Shown here: piece by piece, positions 42,997-51,309 of the stretch
How positions within the stretch are numbered: position 1 is the first letter of the stretch
Layout of the letters: every line of letters begins with the position of its first letter
From: WRDF01 sp031552235
GTDB lineage: Bacteria > Bacteroidota > Bacteroidia > Bacteroidales > Rikenellaceae
Length of the DNA: 64,000 nucleotides
Reading direction: 5' to 3'
NCBI GenBank assembly: GCA_031552235.1
Contig: JAVBMR010000008.1
Location: forward strand, 104,316 to 168,315
Translations under genes and position numbers: made by a program
The notes under the pieces: generated by a model
The model's database searches: none
Told to the model about the DNA's origin: nothing
What the model saw: the letters and a program-made list of their open reading frames with translations, nothing else

Positions 42997-45669
42997 TTAT
43001 TGGAAATAAACGCCTACGTACAGCGACGTCAGGATCGATCCGTTGTATCTGACGTCGATCTGCAGGAAAGCATAGTCGCCTATGAAGTTGTGGTTGGCAT
43101 ATCCTGCCCTGGGATGCACGGTGTCGGCATTGACGGCGAGGGGAGAGGTTCCGTAGAGCGCATTGGCGGAGTTGTAGCATTTGAAGACCGAACGGGAGAA
43201 GGTGATCTTCGAGTCGTCCAGGCCGTATTTGGCCACGATATTGTCGCCACCTTCGAACACTTGCAGGTTTGCCTTGGCCAGACCGTCGTAATATGGCGAT
43301 GCAAAGAGGCCGCCGACCTGGTAGGGAAGGATGATGTAATTGCCTGCATTTGCCCATAGGCCTGCGGTGCCGTCGGGTTCGCCGGCGGAAACGAGTGTCG
43401 AGAAGACAGGCGTTCCTGCGGTTTGCAATGTCAGGTTTGCGGAGATGGCCGCGCTCGCTTTGTATATGTCTGCGAATTGGGTCTGGAGTTCGTCGCCGTT
43501 AACGGTCTTGAGGCCGAAAGATACCTGTAAGGCATTCGTGGCGGCAAGGAATTCCGCGACGTTGAGGATGGTCGGAGTGGCGGTCACGGTTATCGTACCG
43601 GCAGCCGGGTTGGCGGCGATGCCGTCGATAGCGAACGAAAGCACGCTGTTGTCAAGTGCGCGGGTAATGGTCTTGTTAACCGCCAGGCCGAAGTTTGCTG
43701 GAGCGATAGCGAATGCGTCGGCGATTTCCTGTGCGGCTGCGGCTGGCGAAACGACATAGGTAAGCGTCACGTCGTTGACATTGATTATCGTGCCGCCTGC
43801 AAGGGTGTAACCTATTGTGGCTTTGCCGTCCGAGTATTCGGGTACATAGTAGATGCTCTGTATGCGGGCGAGCAGTTTGTCGACGTCGGCTCGCAGGGCG
43901 AGGACTTCGGTTTCGAGTGTGCCGAGTGCCGTTTCGAGGTCGTTAACCTGCTTGACGAGGCCGGAGGCTGCGTCGCCGATGGCAGTCTCGGCTGCCGCCA
44001 GGCGGGTTTCCATGTCGTCCAGCGTGCCGGACTGCAATGCCGCGATGGCATTGTCAATGGCGGCAGGCATCGTCGTGTTTTCGAGTGTGTTGATCAGGCT
44101 GCGGTGTGTCGAGAGTTTGTTGTCGATCTGGGCCTTGGTGTAGTAGTCGGCGAACTTGCCGTCCAGTGTCAACAGTGTGCCCTCTGCGGTGGACAGGCGG
44201 GACAATACGTCGAGCATGTCGGTTTCGAGGTCGGCCACTCTGGCAACGACGCCTGTGACAGCGTCATTAAGCAGGGTTTCTACGCTTTGGAGACGGGTAT
44301 CCATCGGATCCAGGACATTGGCCTGCAGGTCGGTCATGGCGTTTGAGATGGCCAGCATCACCCGGGCTTCGAGCTCGGTCATCAACGTGCGGTGTGTCGA
44401 GAGTTTGCTGTCGACCTGGGCCTTGGTGTAATAGTTTGCCAGCGAAGTTTCCAGTGCGGCGATGTCCGTCTCGGCCGTGGCGAGGCGAACCAGTACGTCG
44501 GCATAGGCGGTGCCGTCGACAGGGGCTACCAACATATTGAGCAGCATGCCGAGGTCGGCGTTCGCGGCGGTGAAGTCGTTGCGCAACGTCTGGATCTTAT
44601 TGTTGAGATTGGTGCGCAGGGTGCCTATACTGGTTTCGGCGTCGGTCATGCGGCCGTCGAGTACGTCCACACGGTTGGTGAGTGTGACGATATCTGTCAG
44701 TGCCTGGGCCAGTTCGGTATTCAGGCGGGCGTTGATGGCGGCGATGTCGCCGGTGTTGAGGCCTATCTGGATGCCGTTATCCCTCACGTTATCCTGAATG
44801 GCTCTGATTTTTGTTATCGCCGTAGCCATTTTGCCCTGAAGGTCGGTCAGAATGGTGTTGTGGCCGTCCAGTTGGCCTTGCAGGGTCTGGCATTCCGCCT
44901 CAAGGTTGGCGGCCGCGGCTTGTGCGGCGTTCGCGATGCTGTTGTTGATAGCGGTCACGCTATTCCTCATAGCCGCGGCAAGCCTCTGGATGTTGCCTGC
45001 GTTTTCCCGGATGGACGTTTGGTTGCCCTCTATCAAGGCAAGCTGGGCGGCCAGATCCGCCTGGCGGGCGGCGTCGGCTGTTTCGAATTCGGAGCGCAGG
45101 TCGGCGATCAGGCCGTCGAGCCTGCCGTCCTCGGCCTGCAGGTCCTCTGTAAGGCCAAGAAGGAATGCGTCATAAGATTCCAATGCGCCTACTCTGCCAT
45201 TGATCTCCTGCACCTTTGAGATAAGGCGGTTGAGCTTCACGTCCACACCGTCGATACGGGTGTCTACACCGTCGAGGCGGATACCTATATCATACAGCTC
45301 TGCGTCTACATAGGCCTGCAGCAAGCCTATCGCATCGTTCAACTCCTGTTTGGAAGCTTTCGTGTTGTCCAGCACTTCGAGCTGGCCCTGCAACAGGGTC
45401 TGCAGTTCGCCCAATTCGCTGCGCAGGATGCTTAATGCTCCGGATATCTGGGCGTCTATCTCCAGGCGGAGCACTTCGTCCAAAAGAGTGATCTGTTCGT
45501 TCATCAGAACGAGTTCGTCGGCGAACGCCAAACGGGCGGCTTCGCCCGCATTGAGTTCTGCCTCGATCTGTTTGATGTCACCATCATAGTCCTTGGAGCA
45601 TCCTGCGAGCGAAAGGGCCGCGATGCACATGGCGGAAAATAACGCCGATTTAATAAAATTAGTTTTCAT
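42997..45669 (-). CDS. Long coiled-coil lipoprotein with tail-fibre-like repeats
   Basis: 890 residues from the ATG at 45669; the signal peptide ends at Cys24 (LSLAGC). Residues about 28-630 are almost entirely heptad-rich coiled coil with Leu/Ile/Ala at a/d positions. Two copies of a YYTKAQ(V/I)D(S/N)KLSTHR motif, about 97 residues apart, recall the trimerisation segments of phage tail fibres. The C-terminal about 230 residues are beta-rich (ANAGNYIILPYQVGGLFASP, GDYAFLQIDVRYNGSILTSL). The protein may form a trimeric stalk carrying a head on the cell surface or in the periplasm. The function is unknown. Confidence 0.8.
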   Translation of the reverse strand: MKTNFIKSALFSAMCIAALSLAGCSKDYDGDIKQIEAELNAGEAARLAFADELVLMNEQITLLDEVLRLEIDAQISGALSILRSELGELQTLLQGQLEVLDNTKASKQELNDAIGLLQAYVDAELYDIGIRLDGVDTRIDGVDVKLNRLISKVQEINGRVGALESYDAFLLGLTEDLQAEDGRLDGLIADLRSEFETADAARQADLAAQLALIEGNQTSIRENAGNIQRLAAAMRNSVTAINNSIANAAQAAAANLEAECQTLQGQLDGHNTILTDLQGKMATAITKIRAIQDNVRDNGIQIGLNTGDIAAINARLNTELAQALTDIVTLTNRVDVLDGRMTDAETSIGTLRTNLNNKIQTLRNDFTAANADLGMLLNMLVAPVDGTAYADVLVRLATAETDIAALETSLANYYTKAQVDSKLSTHRTLMTELEARVMLAISNAMTDLQANVLDPMDTRLQSVETLLNDAVTGVVARVADLETDMLDVLSRLSTAEGTLLTLDGKFADYYTKAQIDNKLSTHRSLINTLENTTMPAAIDNAIAALQSGTLDDMETRLAAAETAIGDAASGLVKQVNDLETALGTLETEVLALRADVDKLLARIQSIYYVPEYSDGKATIGYTLAGGTIINVNDVTLTYVVSPAAAAQEIADAFAIAPANFGLAVNKTITRALDNSVLSFAIDGIAANPAAGTITVTATPTILNVAEFLAATNALQVSFGLKTVNGDELQTQFADIYKASAAISANLTLQTAGTPVFSTLVSAGEPDGTAGLWANAGNYIILPYQVGGLFASPYYDGLAKANLQVFEGGDNIVAKYGLDDSKITFSRSVFKCYNSANALYGTSPLAVNADTVHPRAGYANHNFIGDYAFLQIDVRYNGSILTSLYVGVYFQ
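44101..44446. repeat. Direct DNA repeats inside the coiled-coil gene
   Basis: Near-identical segments start at about 44101 and 44391 (GCGGTGTGTCGAGAGTTTG and continuation), encoding the two KAQ-D-KLSTHR copies 290 bp apart. The high DNA identity suggests recent duplication and potential for repeat-number variation. Confidence 0.75.
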
Positions 45670-45761
45670 AATCTTGGATAGGTTTTTGATTAGATAAAAA
45701 GATTCTATAAAAATATTAAGAGGATCATTTTGTCTCCTCTCCGATGACTTTCTATTGGGAA

Positions 45762-45819
45762 ACACAACATAAGGCGATAGCTTCGGCGACAGCAGCCAGG
45801 CTATGGCCTTATGTTGTGT
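45762..45819. repeat. Near-perfect 20-bp inverted repeat upstream of the coiled-coil gene
   Basis: ACACAACATAAGGC (45762-45775) pairs with GCCTTATGTTGTGT (45806-45819), continued by ATAGC/GCTAT after one mismatch, around an 18-nt loop. It lies 93 bp upstream of the start codon, in the likely leader or promoter region. It could be a regulator site, RNA hairpin or small mobile palindrome. Confidence 0.75.
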
Positions 45820-45863
45820 CAGTGATGGTGCATGAGCGGTTTTTGGTTGTCATCTTGTTTATT

Positions 45864-46085
45864 ATATAAGGTAAACTCGTTTTATATATAAGGTAACAAT
45901 GTTCAAAAAGACCAAAATCGTTTCGTGAATATAAGGTCGGGCGTCAACGTCGGCAGTTGGGGAATAACCTTATGCAATGTTAGCATAATCCGCCGGATTT
46001 CATTTTCGCCTGCGTAAAAACTATTTTCGCCTGCGTAAACGAGGCTTTTGTCCGCGTAAAAACTATTTGTGCCTGCGTGTATTCC
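45864..46085. repeat. Phased direct repeats in the 45670-46384 control region
   Basis: ATATAAGGT occurs at 45864, 45886 and 45929 (22 and 43 bp apart). TTTTCGCCTGCGTAAAAACTA-like units occur four times in a row at about 46003-46085, with a 20-22 bp period. Spacing of two helical turns is typical of repeated regulator-binding sites. No gene is supported in 45670-46384. Confidence 0.7.
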
Positions 46086-46384
46086 TGCGCCGGGGAGGGG
46101 AAAGGCGGTTGGATACGAATAAAATCCGCCCTATTCCCGGGCTGTGACACAGATGGAAAGCAAGGACTATCCTGTCGTTTGAAAGGGATTATTTAAAATG
46201 CGTATACTCAGTAATACCCCGTAGTCTGCATGCCGGTGGCATGGATGTAAGCAAGCCGAAGGCCGGTGGAGCAACCGCCGCGTGGGGCAGCGGCGGGCTG
46301 CAGGTGTCGCCGGAAGCGACGCCAACAAAGAAATGGTGACGTAAACAGGCGAATAGAAAGACGGGAGTACTTGCGGATAGGCTT

Positions 46385-47560
46385 TTATCTAAGAATGCCG
46401 ATCTCTTTGAGACGGGTATCGCCGTGCGGGGAGGGCTGTTTCCCGGCGGAGTTCTCGTCGCGCCATTCAGTGGGTGTTTTCCCGTAGGTGTTCCTGAAAA
46501 AGGTGCTGAAAGCCGCGAGGCTCTTGAAGCCGCAGATTCCGGCGATATCTTTGAGAGGCGTGCTCCTGTGCATCGGCGCTTTCATCATGACCGCCGCCTT
46601 TTTGAGGCGGTAATCGTTGATAAGGTTGTAGAAATTGGTCCCCAACTCCTGATTGATGACCCGTGAGAGGTATGTGCGGTTGGTGTGGAGCAGCGCCCTG
46701 ACTTTCTCGCTGCTCAGCTCGGGGTCTGTGAAGATCTCTTCGTGTTCGAGCAGCGTCAGCAGTTGCTCCCGGAGCCGCCGCTCTTTATGCGGACATTCTC
46801 CCTGCGCTTCGGCAACGGACCGCACGCCTTTTTCGGGCTGGCGGTAGAGGTCTTCCTGCCTCAGTACCCAGATCGTCGTCAGGATGGATTCGATGATGTA
46901 GAACATGCCGTTGACCCCTTTGCCCCACCGGCCTTCCATGGCGATCAGCATAACGGCGAGGATGCCTTTCATCAGATTGAGGACAATATTCCAGCGCACC
47001 CAGACCAGCGTGCCGCCTTCGGTAAAGGAGAATTCAGATTTCAGGTTGCGCATATGTTCGCGCTGCATGCGCCAACTCAATACCGCGAATAAGGTCATTT
47101 CCGTCAGGAACAGCAGCATCCCAATGAACCGCAACCGCATCCTTGGATCGTCCAGATAAAACCCGATCTGGCCGTAATCGGTCATCAGGGGCAGCGGGCC
47201 GCGCATGAGGCAGATCGCACCATGGATGGCGGCCAGCAGGATGACAGGTGCGTAGCATATTATCCAATAGGAGCGTCCTATGCTTTGCGGGCGCATCAGG
47301 CTGAACATATATGCGAACAGCAGCGGATAGCACAGCAGCATGGTCAGGATATGCATGGGGTTCCACAACACATGCCCGTAGGCCGGAGTGCCGATGGTCT
47401 GGAACGTATTGACCAGCACGAGTACCGCCGAGAGCAGCCGGCAGGCCGACATGAAGATAGTAGGGCGTTTGGTCCCGCGCAGGGCGAGTATGAAAATACT
47501 GCTGAGCAGCATCACAGTGACCATGACGGTACTGAGCAGGATTAAGATGGTTGCGTCCAT
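46385..47560 (-). CDS. Membrane-anchored AraC-type transcriptional regulator
   Basis: 391 residues. The N-terminal about 235 residues contain roughly seven hydrophobic helices (ATILILLSTVMVTVMLLSSI, ILTMLLCYPLLFAYMFSLM, IGMLLFLTEMTLFAVLSWRM). Residues about 285-375 form an AraC DNA-binding domain (LLEHEEIFTDPELSSEKVRA, DIAGICGFKSLAAFSTFFRN, YGKTPTEWRDE). Such 7TM-AraC regulators in Bacteroidetes respond to membrane or envelope signals. The nearby repeat-rich control region at 45864-46085 is a candidate target, but this is inference from proximity. Confidence 0.88.
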   Translation of the reverse strand: MDATILILLSTVMVTVMLLSSIFILALRGTKRPTIFMSACRLLSAVLVLVNTFQTIGTPAYGHVLWNPMHILTMLLCYPLLFAYMFSLMRPQSIGRSYWIICYAPVILLAAIHGAICLMRGPLPLMTDYGQIGFYLDDPRMRLRFIGMLLFLTEMTLFAVLSWRMQREHMRNLKSEFSFTEGGTLVWVRWNIVLNLMKGILAVMLIAMEGRWGKGVNGMFYIIESILTTIWVLRQEDLYRQPEKGVRSVAEAQGECPHKERRLREQLLTLLEHEEIFTDPELSSEKVRALLHTNRTYLSRVINQELGTNFYNLINDYRLKKAAVMMKAPMHRSTPLKDIAGICGFKSLAAFSTFFRNTYGKTPTEWRDENSAGKQPSPHGDTRLKEIGILR

Positions 47561-47824
47561 AAAGCCCCTTGTATGAATTTGCGCCTCCCGGATTATTTTT
47601 CAAATACGAAAAAATGCATTTAAATATATGATCCGCAACAAATATATTAATAACCGCCTTATGGTATAACAGGCAATGCCTGAAGTTTCGATAAACGCCA
47701 TTTTATACGGAATTGTTTGCGATTGTGCCGCCAGATTTTCGGGTATTGCGGCGAAAAAGGTTGATGAAAAAAGATAATATTATATTGTTTTCGGCTTAAT
47801 GGCCTGAATTTCATTAAAGTTTCA

Positions 47825-47832
47825 TAACTTTG
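47825..47832 (+). promoter_or_regulatory. -7 element upstream of the structured leader
   Basis: TAACTTTG matches the Bacteroidetes -7 consensus. Transcription would begin near 47840, just before the hairpin at 47876-47963. Nothing else is apparent in 47561-47824. Confidence 0.5.
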
Positions 47833-47875
47833 CAGGACATATTTATAGCGTAAGCTATTGTTTAGGGTAGGGGAA

Positions 47876-47963
47876 ACGACCAAAATTCACGACACCGCAA
47901 ACAACAGCAGAACGCTCACGCTTGGCGTGGGCTTGTCTGTTTGGTGTCAAGGTGCTTGGTCGT
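47876..47963 (+). ncRNA. Highly structured leader or small RNA of unknown class
   Basis: Four nested stems can form one rod: ACGACCAA/TTGGTCGT (47876-47883 with 47956-47963), GACAC/GTGTC (47891-47895 with 47944-47948), CAAACA/TGTTTG (47898-47903 with 47938-47943) and GCTCACGC/GCGTGGGC (47914-47921 with 47925-47932). The rod lies between a promoter element and the lipoprotein start at 48049. I do not recognise a known RNA family. It could be a regulatory leader or an independent sRNA. Confidence 0.5.
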
Positions 47964-48048
47964 ACCTCCCTGCCGGCGGATTTAGTCCACGTCTTTCATA
48001 CGTGCCGAACAATTCTTTCGCATTTGTTTAATCTAACAAATCACACGT

Positions 48049-48822
48049 ATGAAAAAACTGTTTCTATTCTTCTCAATCGCTGCCATGGCATTCGCGTCCT
48101 GCTCCAAAGGCGACGGCGGGTCGGGGTCCATCAACGTTACCGACGGCCAGACAAACCAGACCGTATACGCCGATAACACCTCGGGCAGCGGCGGGGTTTC
48201 GTTCAGAACCACCGGAGCGTGGACATCGTCTATCGAAGATATCACAGGGCGTGCCGGAGGGGGTGTTTCGTGGATATCCATCGACCCCGACCATGGCGAC
48301 GCGGCAGGGACCTACACCATCAACATCGCGCTCGAAGCCAACTACACCGGCGAACAGCGCACGGCCACCATCAGCATAAACTGCGGCGGCCAGACGATCA
48401 AAATTACTATTACCCAACAACCCACGACAGTAGAGGGTGTCGTGCCAGAAATACCCAGACTCGTTACCGGGATCGTGGAATCGGCCGTTTTCAACAGCGA
48501 CTACTATGGCAGCGGTTCGGGCAGAACGTACAATCCCGTCGAATTAGAATTCAAATACGAAGCGAGCACCTACAGGCTGAAAGAGTTGAAAGTCAGTGAC
48601 AGATGGAACGACTACTCTTATACCTATGACTATAGCATCCTCGGCGAAATACGCATAACGGAAGCCGGCGATGGCGGCAACCAATGGGCCGGCGAGCTCA
48701 ACGGCCAGGGGTATGTGTATTCGATTCCTGGCGAGTTCGAATCCCCTTCGTTTACCTACACCGACGGGTACCTGGCAAGGTACACCCCGAATTCTTATAA
48801 CGGCCACTACACCTATACATGA
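48049..48822 (+). CDS. BACON-domain lipoprotein, N-terminal part of a gene split by in-frame TGA
   Basis: 257 residues before the stop. The signal peptide ends at Cys18 (MAFASC). Residues about 45-125 form a BACON-type Ig domain (FRTTGAWTSSIEDITGRAGG, IALEANYTGEQRTATISINC, ITITQQPTT). Residues about 150-257 look like the start of a DUF4595-type domain (YNPVELEFKYEASTYRLKEL, YDYSILGEIRITEAGDGG). The frame continues without a shift after the TGA at 48820-48822 into the next open segment, and the expected codon there is TGG (see the adjoining entry). It is probably a nonsense-disrupted gene or a sequencing error. Confidence 0.8.
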   Translation: MKKLFLFFSIAAMAFASCSKGDGGSGSINVTDGQTNQTVYADNTSGSGGVSFRTTGAWTSSIEDITGRAGGGVSWISIDPDHGDAAGTYTINIALEANYTGEQRTATISINCGGQTIKITITQQPTTVEGVVPEIPRLVTGIVESAVFNSDYYGSGSGRTYNPVELEFKYEASTYRLKELKVSDRWNDYSYTYDYSILGEIRITEAGDGGNQWAGELNGQGYVYSIPGEFESPSFTYTDGYLARYTPNSYNGHYTYT

Positions 48823-48834
48823 AATCAGGGAAAC

Positions 48835-49410
48835 ATGATATCGGTCAGGGGGCAATACGATGCGGATGACGAACCGAGGGAAACCCGCACGTATTCGGCC
48901 GGCCTGAACGACAAAACGAATATAGATATGAATACGGTCTTCTTCGACATGCTGGATTTCAGTAATGGATATGAACTATCCGGATATAATTACGACAATT
49001 ACAGCCTGTTCGCCTTGATAGATCGGATCGGCAAGCGCAGCAAAAACTATGTGGTGCGCCAGAATCTCAATCTCTTCTATCCTTCGCCCATAGAGAGAGT
49101 ATACGCCGCTGCGACCGAGCCTGCACAGGGCGTGATTGCCATCAATTACGATATGGCGTTTTCCGGCGACGCATGGTACACGTTCGATGCGAATAATTAT
49201 CCCCTTACGTTCAATCAAAGGATAGGGGTGATAAAAACAGAGGTAATCTATGGTGGCCAGCGCATACCTGTAGAGCCACGCCATGAAGGAGAGAGGATGC
49301 AGTGGGAACATGAATACGGCCCCGGCCCCTGGTTCAAGATTCAAACCACGACGAACAGCTACCCGGCCGTATACGACACCTACAAGTTCACGATCAACTA
49401 TAACAAATAG
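48835..49410 (+). CDS. C-terminal part of the BACON/DUF4595-like lipoprotein after the in-frame TGA
   Basis: 191 residues from the first ATG after the TGA, in the same frame as the preceding lipoprotein. Reading TGA as Trp gives YTYT-W-NQGNMISVRGQYDA, which resembles the YTWxxGN signature of DUF4595-type proteins. The rest (DMNTVFFDMLDFSNGYELSG, VYAAATEPAQGVIAINYDM) continues that domain to a clean C-terminus. There is no signal peptide or independent promoter, so this segment is unlikely to be a free-standing gene. A terminator follows at 49435-49474. Confidence 0.6.
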   Translation: MISVRGQYDADDEPRETRTYSAGLNDKTNIDMNTVFFDMLDFSNGYELSGYNYDNYSLFALIDRIGKRSKNYVVRQNLNLFYPSPIERVYAAATEPAQGVIAINYDMAFSGDAWYTFDANNYPLTFNQRIGVIKTEVIYGGQRIPVEPRHEGERMQWEHEYGPGPWFKIQTTTNSYPAVYDTYKFTINYNK

Positions 49411-49434
49411 CCCGAAGCGGCAGAGGGAAAACAG

Positions 49435-49474
49435 ACCGGCTCCCGGAAGTCTTTTTATGACCTCCGGGGCCGGT
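49435..49474 (+). terminator. Terminator-like hairpin after the split lipoprotein gene
   Basis: ACCGGC (49435-49440) pairs with GCCGGT (49469-49474) and CCCGGA with TCCGGG inside. The loop contains TTTTT, and TTTCC follows. Confidence 0.55.
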
Positions 49475-49552
49475 TTCCTATCTATGTCTGTGCGGCAGGG
49501 GCGGTGTTGCGGATAAAATTAAATTCACTACTTTTATAAAAAATTGCACATT

Positions 49553-51151
49553 ATGAAAAAACTTCTGCTTGTCGCCCTGTTTTTCGCCTTTGCCGCGGGC
49601 ATCGCATCGCCGGCATATTCTCAGGAAATGAATGAAACGACCGTCAAGTTCCTGCCTGACGAGTATTGGTGGGGTGCATTCACGCAAGCGGGGCGCAGTA
49701 TGCCTTACATCAGCCCCATAGAACAAAACCTCGACAGGGACAACAAGGGCAACCAGTCCGTCCCGTTCTTCCTGTCGAACAAGGGGCGCTATATCTGGAG
49801 CGCCAGGCCTTTCGTGTTTTCTATAAAAGACAATGCGATTACGGTGAAATCGCAGTTCGAAAAGGTCGAGGTGCAAACGGGCGGCAAAACCCTGCGCGAC
49901 GCCTACCTCACGGCCTGCCGTACGCATTTCCCGCCTACGGGGACGCTGCCCGATCCGCTGTTCTTCTCCAGGCCGCAGTATAATACCTGGATAGAGTTGA
50001 TGTACGACCAGAACCAGGAGGATATCATGAAATACGCCAACGCCATAGTCGATAACGGTTTTCCGACCGGGGTGCTGATGATCGACGACAACTGGCAGAG
50101 GTACTATGGTAACTTCGACTTCCGTGCCGAAAAATTCCCCGATCCGGTGGGGATGATCGCCAAACTGCACGAGATGGGTTTCAAGGTAATGGTTTGGATC
50201 TGCCCGTTCGTCAGCCCCGACAGCCCCGAATACAGGGTGCTCAGGGATAAAGGATACCTGATAAAAGACAAGAACTCCAACAACCCCTCGATAACCGGTT
50301 GGTGGAACGGACAGAGCGCAACCTACGACCTTACGAACCCCGAAGCGTATGCCTACCTGGCCGCGCAGCTCAGGGAAGCCCAGGCCAAATACGGCATCGA
50401 CGGGTTCAAGTTCGACGCCGGCGACGTGGCATATTACCGTCCCGGCTCGCAAAGTTTCCACGACAAGAACGCCGTGGCGGCCGACCACAGCATGCTGTGG
50501 GCCAAACTCGGGACGGAATTCGCCTTCAACGAATACAGGGCTTGCTTCGGTATGCAGGGCCAGCCACTCGTACAGCGCCTGGGCGACAAAGGGTACGACT
50601 GGGGGGCGGTAAAACAACTGATTCCCGACATGCTTGCGGCAGGGTTGCTGGGCTGGGCCTATACCTGCCCGGATATGATCGGGGGCGGGCTGTACACGAC
50701 ATTCCTCGAACGCCAGGGGGAACCGTTCCAGCAAAACCTCCTTATCCGCTCGGCGCAGGTGCATGCAATGATGCCCATGATGCAATTCTCGGTAGCCCCG
50801 TGGAGAGTGCTGGATAAGGAAAACCTTGCGATAGTGCGCGAAACGGCCCTCCTGCATGAGAGGATGGGCGGTTACATCCTGGAGCTGGCCGAAAACGCTG
50901 CCAAAACCGGCGAACCGATAGTGCGCCACATGGAGTACTCGTTCCCAGGCCAGGGTTTCGAGCAATGTAAAGACCAGTTCATGCTGGGCGACAAATACCT
51001 TGTTGCGCCGATCCTCACGCAGGAAAACAGCCGTACCGTCAGGCTCCCGAAGGGCAGGTGGGTGGATGACAAAGGCGTGAAGTATAACGGCGGAAAGGAA
51101 TACCGATTCGACATACCGATCGACAGGCTGCTCTATTTCGAGAGAAGGTAA
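49553..51151 (+). CDS. Glycoside hydrolase family 31 enzyme
   Basis: 532 residues from the ATG at 49553 with a signal peptide (1-24, SPAYSQ). The GH31 (beta/alpha)8 barrel covers about 130-440. FPTGVLMIDDNWQRYYGNFD and VMVWICPFVSPDSPEYR are barrel strands, and GIDGFKFDAGD carries the likely Asp nucleophile. A second Asp in WAYTCPDMIGGG is the candidate acid/base. The C-terminal beta-domain ends PIDRLLYFERR. It is shorter than typical 650-750-residue GH31 enzymes, since the N-terminal beta-domain is reduced to about 110 residues. Substrate could be an alpha-glucoside, alpha-xyloside or alpha-galactoside. It acts in the periplasm or at the surface. Confidence 0.87.
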   Translation: MKKLLLVALFFAFAAGIASPAYSQEMNETTVKFLPDEYWWGAFTQAGRSMPYISPIEQNLDRDNKGNQSVPFFLSNKGRYIWSARPFVFSIKDNAITVKSQFEKVEVQTGGKTLRDAYLTACRTHFPPTGTLPDPLFFSRPQYNTWIELMYDQNQEDIMKYANAIVDNGFPTGVLMIDDNWQRYYGNFDFRAEKFPDPVGMIAKLHEMGFKVMVWICPFVSPDSPEYRVLRDKGYLIKDKNSNNPSITGWWNGQSATYDLTNPEAYAYLAAQLREAQAKYGIDGFKFDAGDVAYYRPGSQSFHDKNAVAADHSMLWAKLGTEFAFNEYRACFGMQGQPLVQRLGDKGYDWGAVKQLIPDMLAAGLLGWAYTCPDMIGGGLYTTFLERQGEPFQQNLLIRSAQVHAMMPMMQFSVAPWRVLDKENLAIVRETALLHERMGGYILELAENAAKTGEPIVRHMEYSFPGQGFEQCKDQFMLGDKYLVAPILTQENSRTVRLPKGRWVDDKGVKYNGGKEYRFDIPIDRLLYFERR

Positions 51152-51309
51152 CCGGATTTTTGCGTACGTGTAATTGGGCCTACAGGCCTGATGCACAGGT
51201 ATAAAGAATAACGAAAAGCGCGGTTGGGCATCGTGTGGCGGCGCAGGCCGGAAAATAGCATTGCGGAAGCATTGTGCTATTTTCGCAACTCAAACCAAAC
51301 AAAGCACAC

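Noticed and set aside
46266..46384. Small plus-strand gene after the repeat-rich region
   Set aside because: The short frame is Arg-rich from GC-rich palindromic DNA, has no family, and overlaps the 3' end of the AraC gene.
49478..51196. 572-codon open frame on the minus strand
   Set aside because: Exact antisense of the GH31 gene, which has clear catalytic motifs.
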